Positions 35,271-44,998 of a stretch of DNA of 64,000 nt are shown here, in pieces; the first letter of the stretch is position 1, and each line of letters begins with the position of its first letter. The notes below the pieces were generated by a model that saw only the letters and a list, made by a program, of their open reading frames with translations, was not told the origin of the DNA and made no database searches. The position numbers and the translations under genes were made by a program. The DNA comes from Tolypothrix tenuis PCC 7101 (GTDB lineage: Bacteria; Cyanobacteriota; Cyanobacteriia; Cyanobacteriales; Nostocaceae): the NCBI RefSeq assembly GCF_002368295.1, contig NZ_AP018248.1, positions 434,001 through 498,000 on the forward strand. The letters run 5' to 3'.

Positions 35271-37037
35271 CTAAGGTGTTCCCACTGCGCCAGAGTAAAT
35301 TAAACCCCGTTGCAAATCCAGGGTTAAAATTGCACCGTCTCTAATTACTTGTGTTGCTTCCTTCACACCCACAATTACAGGGACACCTAAACGCAAACCA
35401 ATTACAGCTGCGTGGCTGGTGAGGCTTTCTTCTTCTGTAATAATTCCTGAGGCTTTGCGAATCGCTTCCACAAAATCGGCAGTGGTACGGGGAGCAACTA
35501 AAATATCTCCAGGATTAAAGTTGCTGACATCCATACCTTTGTGCGCGACTCTGGCGCGTCCACTCACAGAACCTTGTCCCAATCCAATTCCTTGTCCGAG
35601 AATTGCTGTGACGACTTCAACCTTGATTAAATCTGTCGAGCCGGAAACACCTTGTAGTGTACCTGCTGTCATCACTACCAAATCGCCTTCAGTGAGTAGT
35701 TTATTTTCTTGAGCAACATTGATAGCGGCTTGAAAAGTTTGTCCGGTAGAAGGTAGTTCTAGTACTAACAGCGGTTTTACTCCCCAGACCATTTGTAACT
35801 GTCGTGCTACGTTTACATGGGGTGTAATTGCCAAAATCGGTGTACGCGGACGGAATTTGGAAACATTGCGCGCTGTTGCCCCTGTTTGGGTTAAGGTCAT
35901 AATTGCCGCTGCACCTAGCTGTTCAGCAATTTGTCCTACAGCTTGGCTAATGGCGTTAGGGATAGAACGTCTAGCATCTCTTAACAGACGATTGGCGTTT
36001 TGTGCTTCTTCTTGTTCGATGCGCTCGGCAATTCTCGCCATAGTTGCTACAGCTTCTACCGGGTAACTACCTACGGCAGTTTCATTAGAAAGCATGACTG
36101 CATCTGTGCCATCTAAAATTGCGTTTGCCACATCTGACACTTCGGCACGAGTGGGGCGGGGATTACTCACCATACTGTCTAACATTTGCGTGGCGGTAAT
36201 AATGGGAATCCCCAAGCGGTTAGCAGTAGCAATCAGCCGCTTTTGCAGTACCGGAACATCCTCGGCTGGTAGTTCGACCCCTAAATCACCTCTCGCTACC
36301 ATTACGCCATCACACAAAGCCAACACTGCTTCCATTTGCTCAATGGCTTCGTGCTTTTCAATTTTGGCAACTACTGGTACATTCTTACCTGTGCTGGAAA
36401 TTAGCTCTTTAATTTCGATGATATCTTGAGGATTGCGGACAAAAGACAGTGCTACCCAGTCTACACCTTGATCTAGACCAAACATCAGATCTTCGCGGTC
36501 TTTGTCGGTCATAGCTTTGATGGAAAGGTAAACTCCGGGAAAGTTAACACCTTTATTGTTAGAAAGTTTACCAGCTACAGTAACACGGCAATGTAAATCA
36601 CCTTTATCGCGGTTAATCTCCTCAACTACCATTTCGACTCGCCCGTCATCGAGGAGGATTTTTGCGCCAACTGGGACTTCTTCGGCCAAGTAATCGTAGG
36701 TAACACAGCTAATTTCTTGTGTACCAATGACCGGACGATTGGTCAAGGTGAAGCGATCGCCTTTTGCTAAAACTATAGACCCATTTTCAAACCGCCCCAA
36801 GCGAATTTTTGGCCCTTGCAAGTCTTGGAGAATTGCTACTGGCTGATTTAGTTCAAAAGCAGTTTGCCGAATTAAACGGATACTACGCTGATGATCGGCA
36901 TGAGTCCCGTGGGAAAAGTTTAGCCGTAGTGTTGTTGCTCCCGCTTCAATAATTGCCTTGAGCATTTCTGGACTGCTAGTAGCAGGCCCAATCGTAGCGA
37001 CAATTTTTGTGCGGCGTAGAGAATCTCTTAATTGCAT
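35271..37037 (-). CDS. pyk: Pyruvate kinase with C-terminal PEP-utiliser domain
   Basis: Pyruvate kinase makes pyruvate and ATP from PEP and ADP. The TIM barrel has RRTKIVATIGPATSS, LRLNFSHG, the active-site VAKIEKHEAI and MVARGDLGVELP, then ITATQMLDSMV with the substrate-binding TAEVSDVANAILDGTDA region. The regulatory C domain follows to about 475. Residues 480-588 form an extra PEP-utiliser-like mobile domain (GDILVAPRTTADFVEAIRKA, ESLTSHAAVIG), found in pyruvate kinases of cyanobacteria and Bacillus. At 588 residues it is typical for that type. It is monocistronic. Confidence 0.95.
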   Translation of the reverse strand: MQLRDSLRRTKIVATIGPATSSPEMLKAIIEAGATTLRLNFSHGTHADHQRSIRLIRQTAFELNQPVAILQDLQGPKIRLGRFENGSIVLAKGDRFTLTNRPVIGTQEISCVTYDYLAEEVPVGAKILLDDGRVEMVVEEINRDKGDLHCRVTVAGKLSNNKGVNFPGVYLSIKAMTDKDREDLMFGLDQGVDWVALSFVRNPQDIIEIKELISSTGKNVPVVAKIEKHEAIEQMEAVLALCDGVMVARGDLGVELPAEDVPVLQKRLIATANRLGIPIITATQMLDSMVSNPRPTRAEVSDVANAILDGTDAVMLSNETAVGSYPVEAVATMARIAERIEQEEAQNANRLLRDARRSIPNAISQAVGQIAEQLGAAAIMTLTQTGATARNVSKFRPRTPILAITPHVNVARQLQMVWGVKPLLVLELPSTGQTFQAAINVAQENKLLTEGDLVVMTAGTLQGVSGSTDLIKVEVVTAILGQGIGLGQGSVSGRARVAHKGMDVSNFNPGDILVAPRTTADFVEAIRKASGIITEEESLTSHAAVIGLRLGVPVIVGVKEATQVIRDGAILTLDLQRGLIYSGAVGTP

Positions 37038-37346
37038 AGGGGCTGATTCGAGGATCTATCTAGGAAACCATCGTAAATTAAAGGGCATTTCTATTTCCGT
37101 CACTGCTATATCAATCAGATGTAAGCAGTTAGAAAGGGGGAATAAAGGCCAGTTGGTGGCGCGAAATTTAAATTAATCTAGGCGATAGGGACTAAGGGCT
37201 AAGGATTTTCATGGGTTGGGGAATTTTCCCGTGAGTAATTGCCTTGAATAGTATATGTATTTCTGCCAAGCTGCATTAATAGTGAGCTAGGAAAAACTTA
37301 CTTGAGCGTGGCGATTTTGGTAAGTGGATAGACTAGTTATCGTACA

Positions 37347-37451
37347 CTAATCTAGGTTCCATCCTCCCCAGGAAGGATATTCTTCTATCTCTTTCTCACC
37401 AATTACTACACCCCAATTAATGCTGAAGATGCAAGTCCCGTCTGGCATCAT
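37347..37451 (-). pseudogene. Short coding remnant upstream of pyk
   Basis: The minus strand from 37451 reads MMPDGTCIFSINWGVVIGEK then EIEEYPSWGGWNLD and a stop. The open frame continues upstream for about 24 codons without a start (ASFIRHLADCIDKYD), then meets stops. It looks like the 3' end of a decayed protein gene. The rest of this 0.5-kb gap shows nothing recognisable. Confidence 0.4.
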
Positions 37452-37575
37452 ATCGTATTTATCTATACAATCTGCTAAATGGCGGATAAAACTTGCTATA
37501 CAAAAGTTTATAAAAGTTTATTATTCACTAATCTTTGTCGTATATTCGTAATGTTTGATAAATAAGGAGATCAGA

Positions 37576-38475
37576 ATGCTCACGTCGGAGGCACAGAAGC
37601 CACTGACAGTCCCACCCAAGGAATTTTTAGCGCCTGCTGGTGATTTTAGTGCCACGATGCTGCTATTTTTTAGCGCAGTGGGGATGCTAGTGTTATCTAA
37701 CTTTGGTTACTGGCTGTGGGAATGGCCGCATTGGCTATGCTTTAGTGTGAATACTCTAGCGCTACATTGTTCTGGGACAGTGATTCACGATGCTTGCCAT
37801 CAATCTGCCCATCGCAACCGAGTAATTAATGCGATGTTAGGTCATGGTAGTGCCTTGATGCTAGCTTTCGCATTTCCGGTATTTACGCGAGTGCATTTAC
37901 AGCATCATGCCCATGTTAATCATCCCAAAGATGACCCAGATCATTATGTCTCGACTGGTGGGCCGCTGTGGTTAATTGCAGTACGATTTTTATACCATGA
38001 GGTATTTTTCTTTCAACGGCAACTGTGGCGTAAATATGAGCTACTAGAGTGGTTTATTAGCCGCTTGATTGTAGGGACAATTGTTTATATCTCAGTGCAA
38101 TATCACTTTTTGGGTTACATTCTCAATTTTTGGTTTATACCAGCATTTATCGTGGGCATAGCATTAGGATTATTCTTTGATTATCTGCCCCATCGTCCAT
38201 TTGTAGAGCGCGATCGCTGGAAAAATGCTCGCGTTTACCCTAACCCAATTCTGAACATTTTGATTATGGGACAGAATTACCACCTAGTTCATCATTTGTG
38301 GCCGTCAATTCCCTGGTATAACTACCAGCCAGCCTATTATTTGATGAAACCACTATTAGATGCAAAAGGTTGTTATCAAACTTCCGGATTATTACAAAAG
38401 AAAGATTTTTTTGAGTTTGTTTACGACATCTTTTTAGGAATTAGGTTTAACCACCACAAACAGCCTGAAAATTAA
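37576..38475 (+). CDS. crtR: Beta-carotene hydroxylase CrtR
   Basis: CrtR is a membrane di-iron hydroxylase of the fatty-acid-desaturase superfamily that adds 3-hydroxyl groups to carotenes, giving zeaxanthin-type carotenoids. The 299 residues show the histidine boxes HDACHQSAH, HLQHHAHVNHP and HLVHHLWP, several membrane helices, and the cyanobacterial CrtR start LTVPPKEFLAPAGDF. ATG 37576 has AAGGAGAT five bases upstream, which decides the start over 37555. The related CrtW ketolase was considered, but the signatures fit CrtR better. Confidence 0.85.
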   Translation: MLTSEAQKPLTVPPKEFLAPAGDFSATMLLFFSAVGMLVLSNFGYWLWEWPHWLCFSVNTLALHCSGTVIHDACHQSAHRNRVINAMLGHGSALMLAFAFPVFTRVHLQHHAHVNHPKDDPDHYVSTGGPLWLIAVRFLYHEVFFFQRQLWRKYELLEWFISRLIVGTIVYISVQYHFLGYILNFWFIPAFIVGIALGLFFDYLPHRPFVERDRWKNARVYPNPILNILIMGQNYHLVHHLWPSIPWYNYQPAYYLMKPLLDAKGCYQTSGLLQKKDFFEFVYDIFLGIRFNHHKQPEN

Positions 38476-38621
38476 GATGATATAGCCATTTACAAGCGGC
38501 AGGCGATCGCGCTATATATTCTGAAGTTATGGATGCGATCGCTCTCATTGAAAAAACTTAAATTGGTGCGTTGCGCTACGCGAGAACACACCCTACATTT
38601 GATAATCAATTCCGAATTTCT

Positions 38622-40367
38622 TTAAGATTTCTCGCGCCGATGATTAGCGGCTTGCAATAATAGAGATTCGGCAAAAGCGATCGCATCTGTGGCTGATTTT
38701 CCGCCGGCTAATTGTGCTAGTTCATCTCGGCGGGTGGTTAAATTATCCAAGGCGGTGACGCGGACGACGGTACGCTGCTCACTGCTGCCGTTGTTCTCTT
38801 TTTTACCCTTACTTTGATTGATAATTTGCTTATCTACCCGGAAATGCCTATCTGCCATTGCTGCTACTAATGGTTGGTGAGTAACACATAATACCTGTGA
38901 GCGTTGGCTGAGTTGGTGTAATTTCTCTGCGATCGCTTGGGCGACTCTCCCGGAAACACCCACATCAATTTCATCAAATACCATTGTCCCGGCTGCATCA
39001 GCTTGGGAAACACAAGCTTTCAGGGCTAGCAAAAAGCGGCTCATCTCCCCACCGGAAGCAATTTCTGTTAAAGGTTGTATTGGTTCTCCGGGGTTGGGAC
39101 TAAACATAAATGTAATTTTGTCTGCACCTGTAGCGGTGGGCGCAGTAGGCACAATCTCCACTTTAAACTGCACCTTTTCCATTGCTAGGGGTTTGAGTTC
39201 CGCAATTAATCTCGACTCTAATTTATTAGCAGCTGTACGACGCAATTGCGTTAACTGGTTACAAGCTTGAGTCAGCTTTGCTAAAGTTGCTTGTTCTTGC
39301 TGTTCTAAGCTTTCAATTGATTGTTCGCTGTCGTTGAGTTCGGCTAATTCACCTTGGATTTTTTGGTAATAGGCGATCGCTTCATGCAGAGTCGGGCCAT
39401 ATTTGCGGCAAATCTGCTTTAATTCCCGGATACGTTCTTCTACTTCCTCTAAACGTTGGGGATCTGCTTCTAAATCTTCGCCATAGGCATTAATTTGCCT
39501 CCCTACTTCCATTAATGTAGCTTGGGCATCTCGCACCAAATCTAACAGTGGTTGTAGCTGGCTATCATATTCCACCATGTCATTTAAGGTGGCTTCGCTA
39601 TCGCCTAATAAATCTGCGGCGGCTGGAGTTTCGTTATCGTTTTGATACAAAGCCTGATAGACCTTGTAACTCATTTGTTGTAAATCTACGACATGATTGA
39701 GGCGTTCACGTTCTTGCTGTAGCTGTTCAAGTTCGCTCGGATCGTTGAGGTTGACTGCACCTAATTCCTGCACTTGATAGGTGAGCAAATCTAGTTGCTG
39801 CAACCGTTCCCGTTCTGATGTCCGGCGTTTTTCTAAAGCTAAATGTGCTGTTTGGTACAAGTTAAACAAATTGGCGATCGCTTGACGCTGCTGCATTAAA
39901 GAGTCGCCACCATGTAAATCTAACCAATCGCGGACTTGGGCGGATTGTCCCACTTGTACAGTTTGACCTTGGGCAGTAATTTCCACAAGGCGATCGCGCA
40001 GTCCTCCCATCATCTGCCGATTAACCAACACGCCATTTACCCGCGATCTACTGCGGACATTGCTAGCAGTAGCAGCGATTTCTCGGCTAATAACTACAGA
40101 ATTTTCATCTATGGAATCAATTTCTTGTTCGCTTAACCAAGCAGCTAAGGAAGCGTTAGATTTAAAAGTAGCTTCTACCATCGCCCGACTAGTGCCAGTG
40201 CGAATTACTCGACTAGATACCTTACCGCCTAAAGCTGCATCAATGGCATCTAAGATAATCGATTTTCCTGCGCCAGTTTCACCTGTTAATACATTTAAGC
40301 CAGCGCCAAATTCTAGTTCGAGTTGGTCAATTAGGGCAAAGTTTTCAATTCGCAGGCAAAGCAACAT
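38622..40367 (-). CDS. recN: DNA repair protein RecN
   Basis: RecN is an SMC-like ATPase that gathers DNA ends at double-strand breaks. It shows Walker A (LTGETGAGKSIILDAI) near the start, long coiled coils in the middle (about 150-370), the ABC signature IASGGEMSRFLLALK, Walker B GTMVFDEIDVGVSG and a C-terminal CVTHQPLVAAMADRHF. I chose ATG 40367 (MLLCLRIENFALID), because the longer frame begins with a TTG at 40409 and the family starts here. It is complete and alone. Confidence 0.94.
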   Translation of the reverse strand: MLLCLRIENFALIDQLELEFGAGLNVLTGETGAGKSIILDAIDAALGGKVSSRVIRTGTSRAMVEATFKSNASLAAWLSEQEIDSIDENSVVISREIAATASNVRSRSRVNGVLVNRQMMGGLRDRLVEITAQGQTVQVGQSAQVRDWLDLHGGDSLMQQRQAIANLFNLYQTAHLALEKRRTSERERLQQLDLLTYQVQELGAVNLNDPSELEQLQQERERLNHVVDLQQMSYKVYQALYQNDNETPAAADLLGDSEATLNDMVEYDSQLQPLLDLVRDAQATLMEVGRQINAYGEDLEADPQRLEEVEERIRELKQICRKYGPTLHEAIAYYQKIQGELAELNDSEQSIESLEQQEQATLAKLTQACNQLTQLRRTAANKLESRLIAELKPLAMEKVQFKVEIVPTAPTATGADKITFMFSPNPGEPIQPLTEIASGGEMSRFLLALKACVSQADAAGTMVFDEIDVGVSGRVAQAIAEKLHQLSQRSQVLCVTHQPLVAAMADRHFRVDKQIINQSKGKKENNGSSEQRTVVRVTALDNLTTRRDELAQLAGGKSATDAIAFAESLLLQAANHRREKS

Positions 40368-40620
40368 CAAGCCAAATTCTCCATCTAGGCAGATGCCGAA
40401 TACTTCCAACTTTTAGGAATCTAGGCATGAGCCACTACTATAGAAGTAGCAGACCCATATAAGTGTAGCAAACCTAGTACAGTTAGGCGGAATTCGTAAT
40501 TTGTAATTCGTAATTCGTAATTACCTTTTTATAAGGGTTATAGCTTTTCAATGGGAAGTTTATTTTTGCCTTAGTGTACTAGTAGTCTACCCGATTGATT
40601 TTGAAAGGTTGCGGTTGTTC

Positions 40621-40653
40621 AGATCCCCGACTTTTTGAAAAAGTCGGGGATCT
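40621..40653. repeat. Perfect 33-base palindromic repeat
   Basis: AGATCCCCGACTTTTT and its exact reverse complement surround one G. It is a dispersed palindrome type common in Nostocales genomes. It lies in the 525-base gap between recN and the AarF-like gene. The rest of this gap holds AATTCGTAATT-type short repeats (40.49-40.52 kb) and no gene. Confidence 0.75.
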
Positions 40654-40892
40654 ATGACCTCTCATAATTCAATAGCTGAAATTCTCTTTTGAGGATGAGG
40701 TGAAACAACAATTTTTCTTTCAATATATAGAGATGTCAGCAAATCTCGTGGTTTGCTATTATTACAATCCAATTTCTAAGGATTGAGGCAACTAGAACAA
40801 GAAAACCACTTGTTCTAACTAAAACGGGGTGCTGGAAACAAAACATATTGTTACAATACTTAACAGAATCAATTCGACCGGTGCCATTCTTC

Positions 40893-42962
40893 ATGATTGC
40901 GAAAACACTTCCCCCCACTTCCCGACCGATCGAGGAGGACAATCGCGGTAGCAACAACCGCCGCGATGAGGTATATGTTGCTGAAGTTGTGTCTGAAAAT
41001 GACACACAAGGCTTAGTTGTTAAATCGCCGAGACTGATAGCAGCTCAACAGCAGAGAGCATTGAGGGCACCAATTGACACTGAGATGACACGTTACGATC
41101 CAGTGGAGATTGCAGCGCATTATCAACAAAGACCTCTAGAAGTTTTCGGGCGGATTCTTGCTGTCTTATGGCCGACACTCTCCTTTGCTTTGGGGTTGTG
41201 GTGGGATAGCAAACGGGGAATTGTGGTCAAGAGTGACCGCCGCCGCGCCGCGCAACTAAGAGAATTATTAACTAGACTAGGGCCTGCTTATATCAAAATT
41301 GGCCAGGCTTTGTCTACAAGACCAGATTTGGTTCCCCCCGCATTTTTAGAAGAACTCACCAAACTACAAGACCAATTACCACCTTTTCCCAACGAAATTG
41401 CTTACCAGTTTATAGAAGAAGAACTCGGCGCACCACCAGCAGAAATTTATGCGGAACTTTCACCACAACCAATTGCAGCTGCTTCTTTAGGACAAGTTTA
41501 TAAAGGGAGGCTGAAAACTGGTGAGGAAGTCGCAGTTAAAGTGCAGCGTCCAGACTTAAAAGAAAGAATTACCGTTGACTTATATATATTACGTGGCCTA
41601 GCTGGTTGGGCGAAGAAACAGTTTAAACGAGTGCGGAGCGATTTAGTTGGGATTCTCGATGAATTAGGCGATCGCATTTTTGAAGAAATGGACTATATAC
41701 ACGAAGGAGAAAATGCCGAGCGTTTTTTCCAGTTATATGGTCATATTAAAGACATATACGTACCGAAAATATACTGGGAATACACCAATCGTCGCGTGTT
41801 GACGATGGAGTGGATTAACGGCATTAAATTAACCCAAACGCCGGAAATTAAAGCTAAAGGTATAGATGCGCGTTATTTAATTGAGGTCGGTGTCCAGTGT
41901 TCTTTGCGTCAGCTGCTAGAACATGGATTTTTCCACGCTGACCCCCACCCTGGTAATTTATTAGCCACACTGGATGGTAAATTAGCTTATCTCGACTTTG
42001 GCATGATGAGCGAGATTCAGCCGCCCCAGCGTTATGGTTTAATTGAGGCGATCGTCCACGTTGTAAACCGTGACTTTGACGGTTTAGCTAAAGACTACGT
42101 CAAGCTAGATTTCTTATCACCAGAAACCGACTTAACACCAATTATTCCCGCCTTTGCCAAAGTCTTTGCAGAAGCGCAAGGTGCTAGTGTTGCAGAGTTG
42201 AACATTAAAAGCATCACCGATGAACTATCGGCTTTGATGTATGAATATCCCTTCCGTGTACCTCCCTACTACGCTTTAATTATTCGCTCTTTGGTAACAC
42301 TCGAAGGGATTGCCATCTATATAGATCCCAACTTTAAAGTTTTGAGTGAAGCTTATCCTTATGTAGCGAAACGCTTGTTAACCGATCCAGCGCCAGCACT
42401 GAGAGCATCACTGCAAGATTTGCTTTTTAAAGAAGGTAGATTCCGTTGGAATCGCTTAGAAAACTTATTACGAAATGCACGAGGTAATGAAGACTACGAT
42501 TTAAATTTAGTAGTCACTCAAGGAATAGATTTTCTCACTTCTGAACGTGGCGGTTTTATTCGCGACAAATTGGTAGATGAATTTGTTAATGGGATAAATG
42601 CTTTAAGTCAAAACGTCCTGCATAACTTCACCTATTTACTGCGCGAACAAGTAGGAATCACCGCAATTAACGAAACTCCCGCCGCCACATCTGAGCAACA
42701 ACAAACCTTAGAGCATATCAAACGAATTTTAGGCATTCTCCGCGATACCCGTGGCTTTGACCCAGTGCAGCTGGCTCCCCAACTTGCACAATTATTAGTA
42801 AATCCCGGAGTACAGCGTTTAGGTCAACAAATTACTAATCGTTTGCTGCAAAAGGCTTTAACTAAGTTGATTCGTGATTTGTTAGCAACGGAAGAAGTTA
42901 ATCAGGCTCCAGATAGTAATTTACGCCAATCTGAGAGATTATCTTTACCTGCACGAGTGTAA
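40893..42962 (+). CDS. ABC1/AarF (UbiB-like) atypical kinase, 689 aa
   Basis: Member of the ABC1K family, membrane-associated atypical kinases involved in quinone or prenyl-lipid metabolism and photosynthetic stress in cyanobacteria and plastids. It has the family motif YIKIGQALSTRPDLVPPAFL, the alanine-rich nucleotide loop AAASLGQVYKG, VAVKVQRP with the catalytic lysine, HADPHPGNLLA and LDFGMM. A second region after residue 470 is helical and less conserved. The start is ATG 40893; an upstream TTG at 40848 is possible. A terminator follows. Confidence 0.92.
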   Translation: MIAKTLPPTSRPIEEDNRGSNNRRDEVYVAEVVSENDTQGLVVKSPRLIAAQQQRALRAPIDTEMTRYDPVEIAAHYQQRPLEVFGRILAVLWPTLSFALGLWWDSKRGIVVKSDRRRAAQLRELLTRLGPAYIKIGQALSTRPDLVPPAFLEELTKLQDQLPPFPNEIAYQFIEEELGAPPAEIYAELSPQPIAAASLGQVYKGRLKTGEEVAVKVQRPDLKERITVDLYILRGLAGWAKKQFKRVRSDLVGILDELGDRIFEEMDYIHEGENAERFFQLYGHIKDIYVPKIYWEYTNRRVLTMEWINGIKLTQTPEIKAKGIDARYLIEVGVQCSLRQLLEHGFFHADPHPGNLLATLDGKLAYLDFGMMSEIQPPQRYGLIEAIVHVVNRDFDGLAKDYVKLDFLSPETDLTPIIPAFAKVFAEAQGASVAELNIKSITDELSALMYEYPFRVPPYYALIIRSLVTLEGIAIYIDPNFKVLSEAYPYVAKRLLTDPAPALRASLQDLLFKEGRFRWNRLENLLRNARGNEDYDLNLVVTQGIDFLTSERGGFIRDKLVDEFVNGINALSQNVLHNFTYLLREQVGITAINETPAATSEQQQTLEHIKRILGILRDTRGFDPVQLAPQLAQLLVNPGVQRLGQQITNRLLQKALTKLIRDLLATEEVNQAPDSNLRQSERLSLPARV

Positions 42963-42983
42963 AACTTTTTGTTTTTTGGAATA

Positions 42984-43030
42984 ACCCTTGCTTTTCATAT
43001 TTTTGATGGAAGCGAGGGTTTTCTTTTTTA
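42984..43030 (+). terminator. Terminator after the AarF-like gene
   Basis: AACCCTTGC (42984-42992) pairs with GCGAGGGTT (43013-43021, one G-U), extended by TTTTCA/TGGAA, then TTCTTTTTT. It is oriented for the plus strand. Confidence 0.75.
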
Positions 43031-43106
43031 GAAATTAGGTATTAATTACTTTATCCGCAGCAATAGTTAAGATTTCATCCATCTAAGCATTTATATTTTC
43101 ATATAT

Positions 43107-43682
43107 TTACCAAATACCTTTCAGATTCAGCACAAATCCAGGTAGTATATCTTCTCCTAATAAACTAGCAGGAGATTGCAGTATTTCAACATCTTGCTTG
43201 TGGCGATAAATTTCTACTCGTTTAGTTTCTAAATCAATTAACCACCCCAATCTAGAACCGTTATCTAGATACTCTTGCATTTTTTTCTGTAGCCTTTGCC
43301 AAGAATCACTATCAGAACGTAATTCCACCACAAAATCAGGACATACTAGAGCAAATCTCTCTTTTTGCTTCTGAGTAAGATTATCCCATTTATCGCGCCT
43401 TAACCAAGATGCATTAGGAGAACGAACTGCTCCATTTGGTAAAGTAAAACCAGTAGAAGAACTAAAAGCAACACCTAATGATTCATCACGATTCCACAAC
43501 CCAAGTTGAGCAGTAATATTAGCATTGCAGTTACTAGTTAATCCGCCTACAAGAGGCATTAGTAGCAATGTTCCATCTGCATTACGCTCAAATCTGATGA
43601 GTTCGTTTATTTGGCAAAGCTGAAAAAATTGCTCATCTGTAAGCAGAATCACTGGGTTGAGATTGAGAGTTATAGCATCCAT
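43107..43682 (-). CDS. Uma2-family PD-(D/E)XK nuclease-like protein, 191 aa
   Basis: A second Uma2 protein. It carries ERNADGTLLLMPLVGGLTSN, FSSSTGFTLPNGAVRSPNAS-WL, the core ALVCPDFVVELRSDSDSWQR with aspartate and glutamate, and KMQEYLDNGSRLGWLIDLET. Its sequence differs strongly from the one at 34.6 kb. It is downstream of xisH/xisI on the same strand, 22 bases after xisI, and may share their transcript. Its cellular role is unknown. Confidence 0.88.
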   Translation of the reverse strand: MDAITLNLNPVILLTDEQFFQLCQINELIRFERNADGTLLLMPLVGGLTSNCNANITAQLGLWNRDESLGVAFSSSTGFTLPNGAVRSPNASWLRRDKWDNLTQKQKERFALVCPDFVVELRSDSDSWQRLQKKMQEYLDNGSRLGWLIDLETKRVEIYRHKQDVEILQSPASLLGEDILPGFVLNLKGIW

Positions 43683-43704
43683 ACTCTGATTAACAGGATA
43701 TTAA

Positions 43705-44046
43705 CTAAGCGGTTGCAAACTCTGTAAATTTTCTAACATCTGGGGGTTGAAAAGCTAGAACAATCTCACTATTATTCACACCTAACCTAATTAATTCTGT
43801 TGCTATTCCCTCTTCTGTCCAGTCTTCTTCTATGTATATTTTTTCATTCTTTATCCTAATATGAACATGAGTATATTTAAGTCTTTTGCTACCTTGCCAA
43901 TCTACCGTCAACCAGAGATAATGATCGTTATTTTCATCAAATACTAAACAAGTTTCTGAATGCTGTTCAGGTGATTTGCGAGACAGACTATCATACTCAG
44001 TCAGTACCTGTTTAATTAACTCTCTATATTGTATTAATTTATCCAT
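43705..44046 (-). CDS. xisI: XisI-type protein, 113 aa
   Basis: XisI was described as one of two controlling factors for excision of the fdxN DNA element during heterocyst development, but homologous pairs are widespread and often unrelated to that element. The family start YRELIKQVLTEY, FDENNDHYLWLTVDWQGSKR, YTHVHIRIKNEKIYIEEDWT-EEGIA and the end LAFQPPDVRKFTEFA are all present. It overlaps xisH by 13 bases. No fdxN or excision element is visible in the window. Confidence 0.9.
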   Translation of the reverse strand: MDKLIQYRELIKQVLTEYDSLSRKSPEQHSETCLVFDENNDHYLWLTVDWQGSKRLKYTHVHIRIKNEKIYIEEDWTEEGIATELIRLGVNNSEIVLAFQPPDVRKFTEFATA

Positions 44047-44450
44047 AAGGTAATTTCCTCTCGTTCGTTGTTAAAAATAATAAATTCAATTTGATTGCGT
44101 TTAACTACTGCTTGAATAGATTTTCGTTGAAAGAAAGTATCAAATATTGTATCTCTAATTGCTAAATAAATTTTATAGTCTTTATTAGCTAATTTTAAAA
44201 TATCGCGGTATAAGATATATTGTCCAAGAGCATTTTCAAAATCTTTCATAAGTGAAGGGCTGATGAAACTCTTGATTTCAACAACTATTTTTCTTCCTTC
44301 TTGTTCTACTAATAAAGCTTTTTCTACAAATAAATCAGCATAAAGCTCTGCATCTTCATACTGCAAAAAGTAAGGATCGGCTATAATTTTCCAGCCATCT
44401 TTAATTAAGGCATTTTTAACAGCATCATGGTAAATGTCTTTTGCTGGCAT
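44034..44450 (-). CDS. xisH: XisH-type protein, 138 aa
   Basis: Partner of XisI. XisH has an endonuclease-like fold: MPAKDIYHDAVKNALIKDGW, then YADLFVEKALLVEQEGRKIV-VEIKSF with the E-x-K pair, GQYILYRDIL and YLAIRDTIFDTFF. I start at 44450 because the family begins with MPAKD; an in-frame ATG at 44483 adds eleven residues. Precise function is not established. Confidence 0.9.
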   Translation of the reverse strand: MPAKDIYHDAVKNALIKDGWKIIADPYFLQYEDAELYADLFVEKALLVEQEGRKIVVEIKSFISPSLMKDFENALGQYILYRDILKLANKDYKIYLAIRDTIFDTFFQRKSIQAVVKRNQIEFIIFNNEREEITLWIN

Positions 44451-44649
44451 TTTATCTCTGCTGACATCAGCTAATGTATTCACTATGATTACATTGATTA
44501 TACTAATTAATCGACTCAGCGATGTCTAACGACAAGCCAGTGCGCCTCAACTCACTCCGCACGCATCAGGAAGCGATCGCTTGTTCTAAAACAGTAGTTG
44601 AATCGCTGTATATTATATTTAGCAGCAAAAAATTAAAGTTATAAATTAT

Positions 44650-44871
44650 ATGTCTAGTTATCAAGAAGTATTACATCAATCTCAAAGTCTCACATCCGAA
44701 GAACAAATACGCTTAATTGAAGACTTATCAAGATTAATTCGTCAACAAATGACAATAAAATATCAGCCAAAGCGTAGCATTCTCGAATTGCGTGGATTGG
44801 GTAAAGAAATTTGGAATGGTATTGATGCTCAAGAATATGTCAATGAGGAACGTGATTCATGGAATGGTTAG
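44650..44871 (+). CDS. Antitoxin of a VapBC-like pair, 73 aa
   Basis: A short acidic/helical protein (YQEVLHQSQSLTSEEQIRLI, then RSILELRGLGKEIWNGIDAQ) and a C-terminal EYVNEERDSWNG. This is the layout of cyanobacterial antitoxins that precede PIN-domain toxins: an N-terminal helical segment and a C-terminal toxin-binding tail. Its stop overlaps the start of a vapC fragment that breaks off after a few codons, so this is now an orphan. Confidence 0.65.
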   Translation: MSSYQEVLHQSQSLTSEEQIRLIEDLSRLIRQQMTIKYQPKRSILELRGLGKEIWNGIDAQEYVNEERDSWNG

Positions 44872-44933
44872 TCCCGCTAAAATCTCAAGTTGTGGGATCT
44901 TTGAAAAAATATTTGATGATGCCATACTCATAA
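44859..44933 (+). pseudogene. vapC toxin gene, truncated after about 13 codons
   Basis: The frame from ATG 44859, overlapping the antitoxin end, reads MEWLVPLKSQVVG, the usual start of PIN-domain VapC toxins before GLDTAPLI. It then departs into SLKKYLMMPYS and a stop. The rest of the toxin is absent. HIP1-rich repeat sequence begins right after it. Confidence 0.5.
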
Positions 44934-44998
44934 AGCGATCGCTTTGCAGAATACCTAAATAGAAAAGCGATCGCCTTTTGTGGAAGTGCGATCGCACT
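44934..44998. repeat. HIP1-rich repeat unit beside the toxin pair
   Basis: The sequence AAGCGATCGCTTTGCAGAAT continues into further GCGATCGC copies with TTTTGTGGAAGT between them. The same unit is present in several copies at 45.83-46.03 kb, on the other side of the papain-toxin pair. Confidence 0.7.

Noticed and set aside
37576..38475. CrtW-type ketolase instead of CrtR
   Set aside because: Both are membrane di-iron proteins, but the N-terminus and histidine-box context fit the cyanobacterial CrtR hydroxylase better.
43705..44450. xisH/xisI as evidence for a nearby fdxN excision element
   Set aside because: No fdxN, xisF or element borders are visible, and such pairs are common away from that element.
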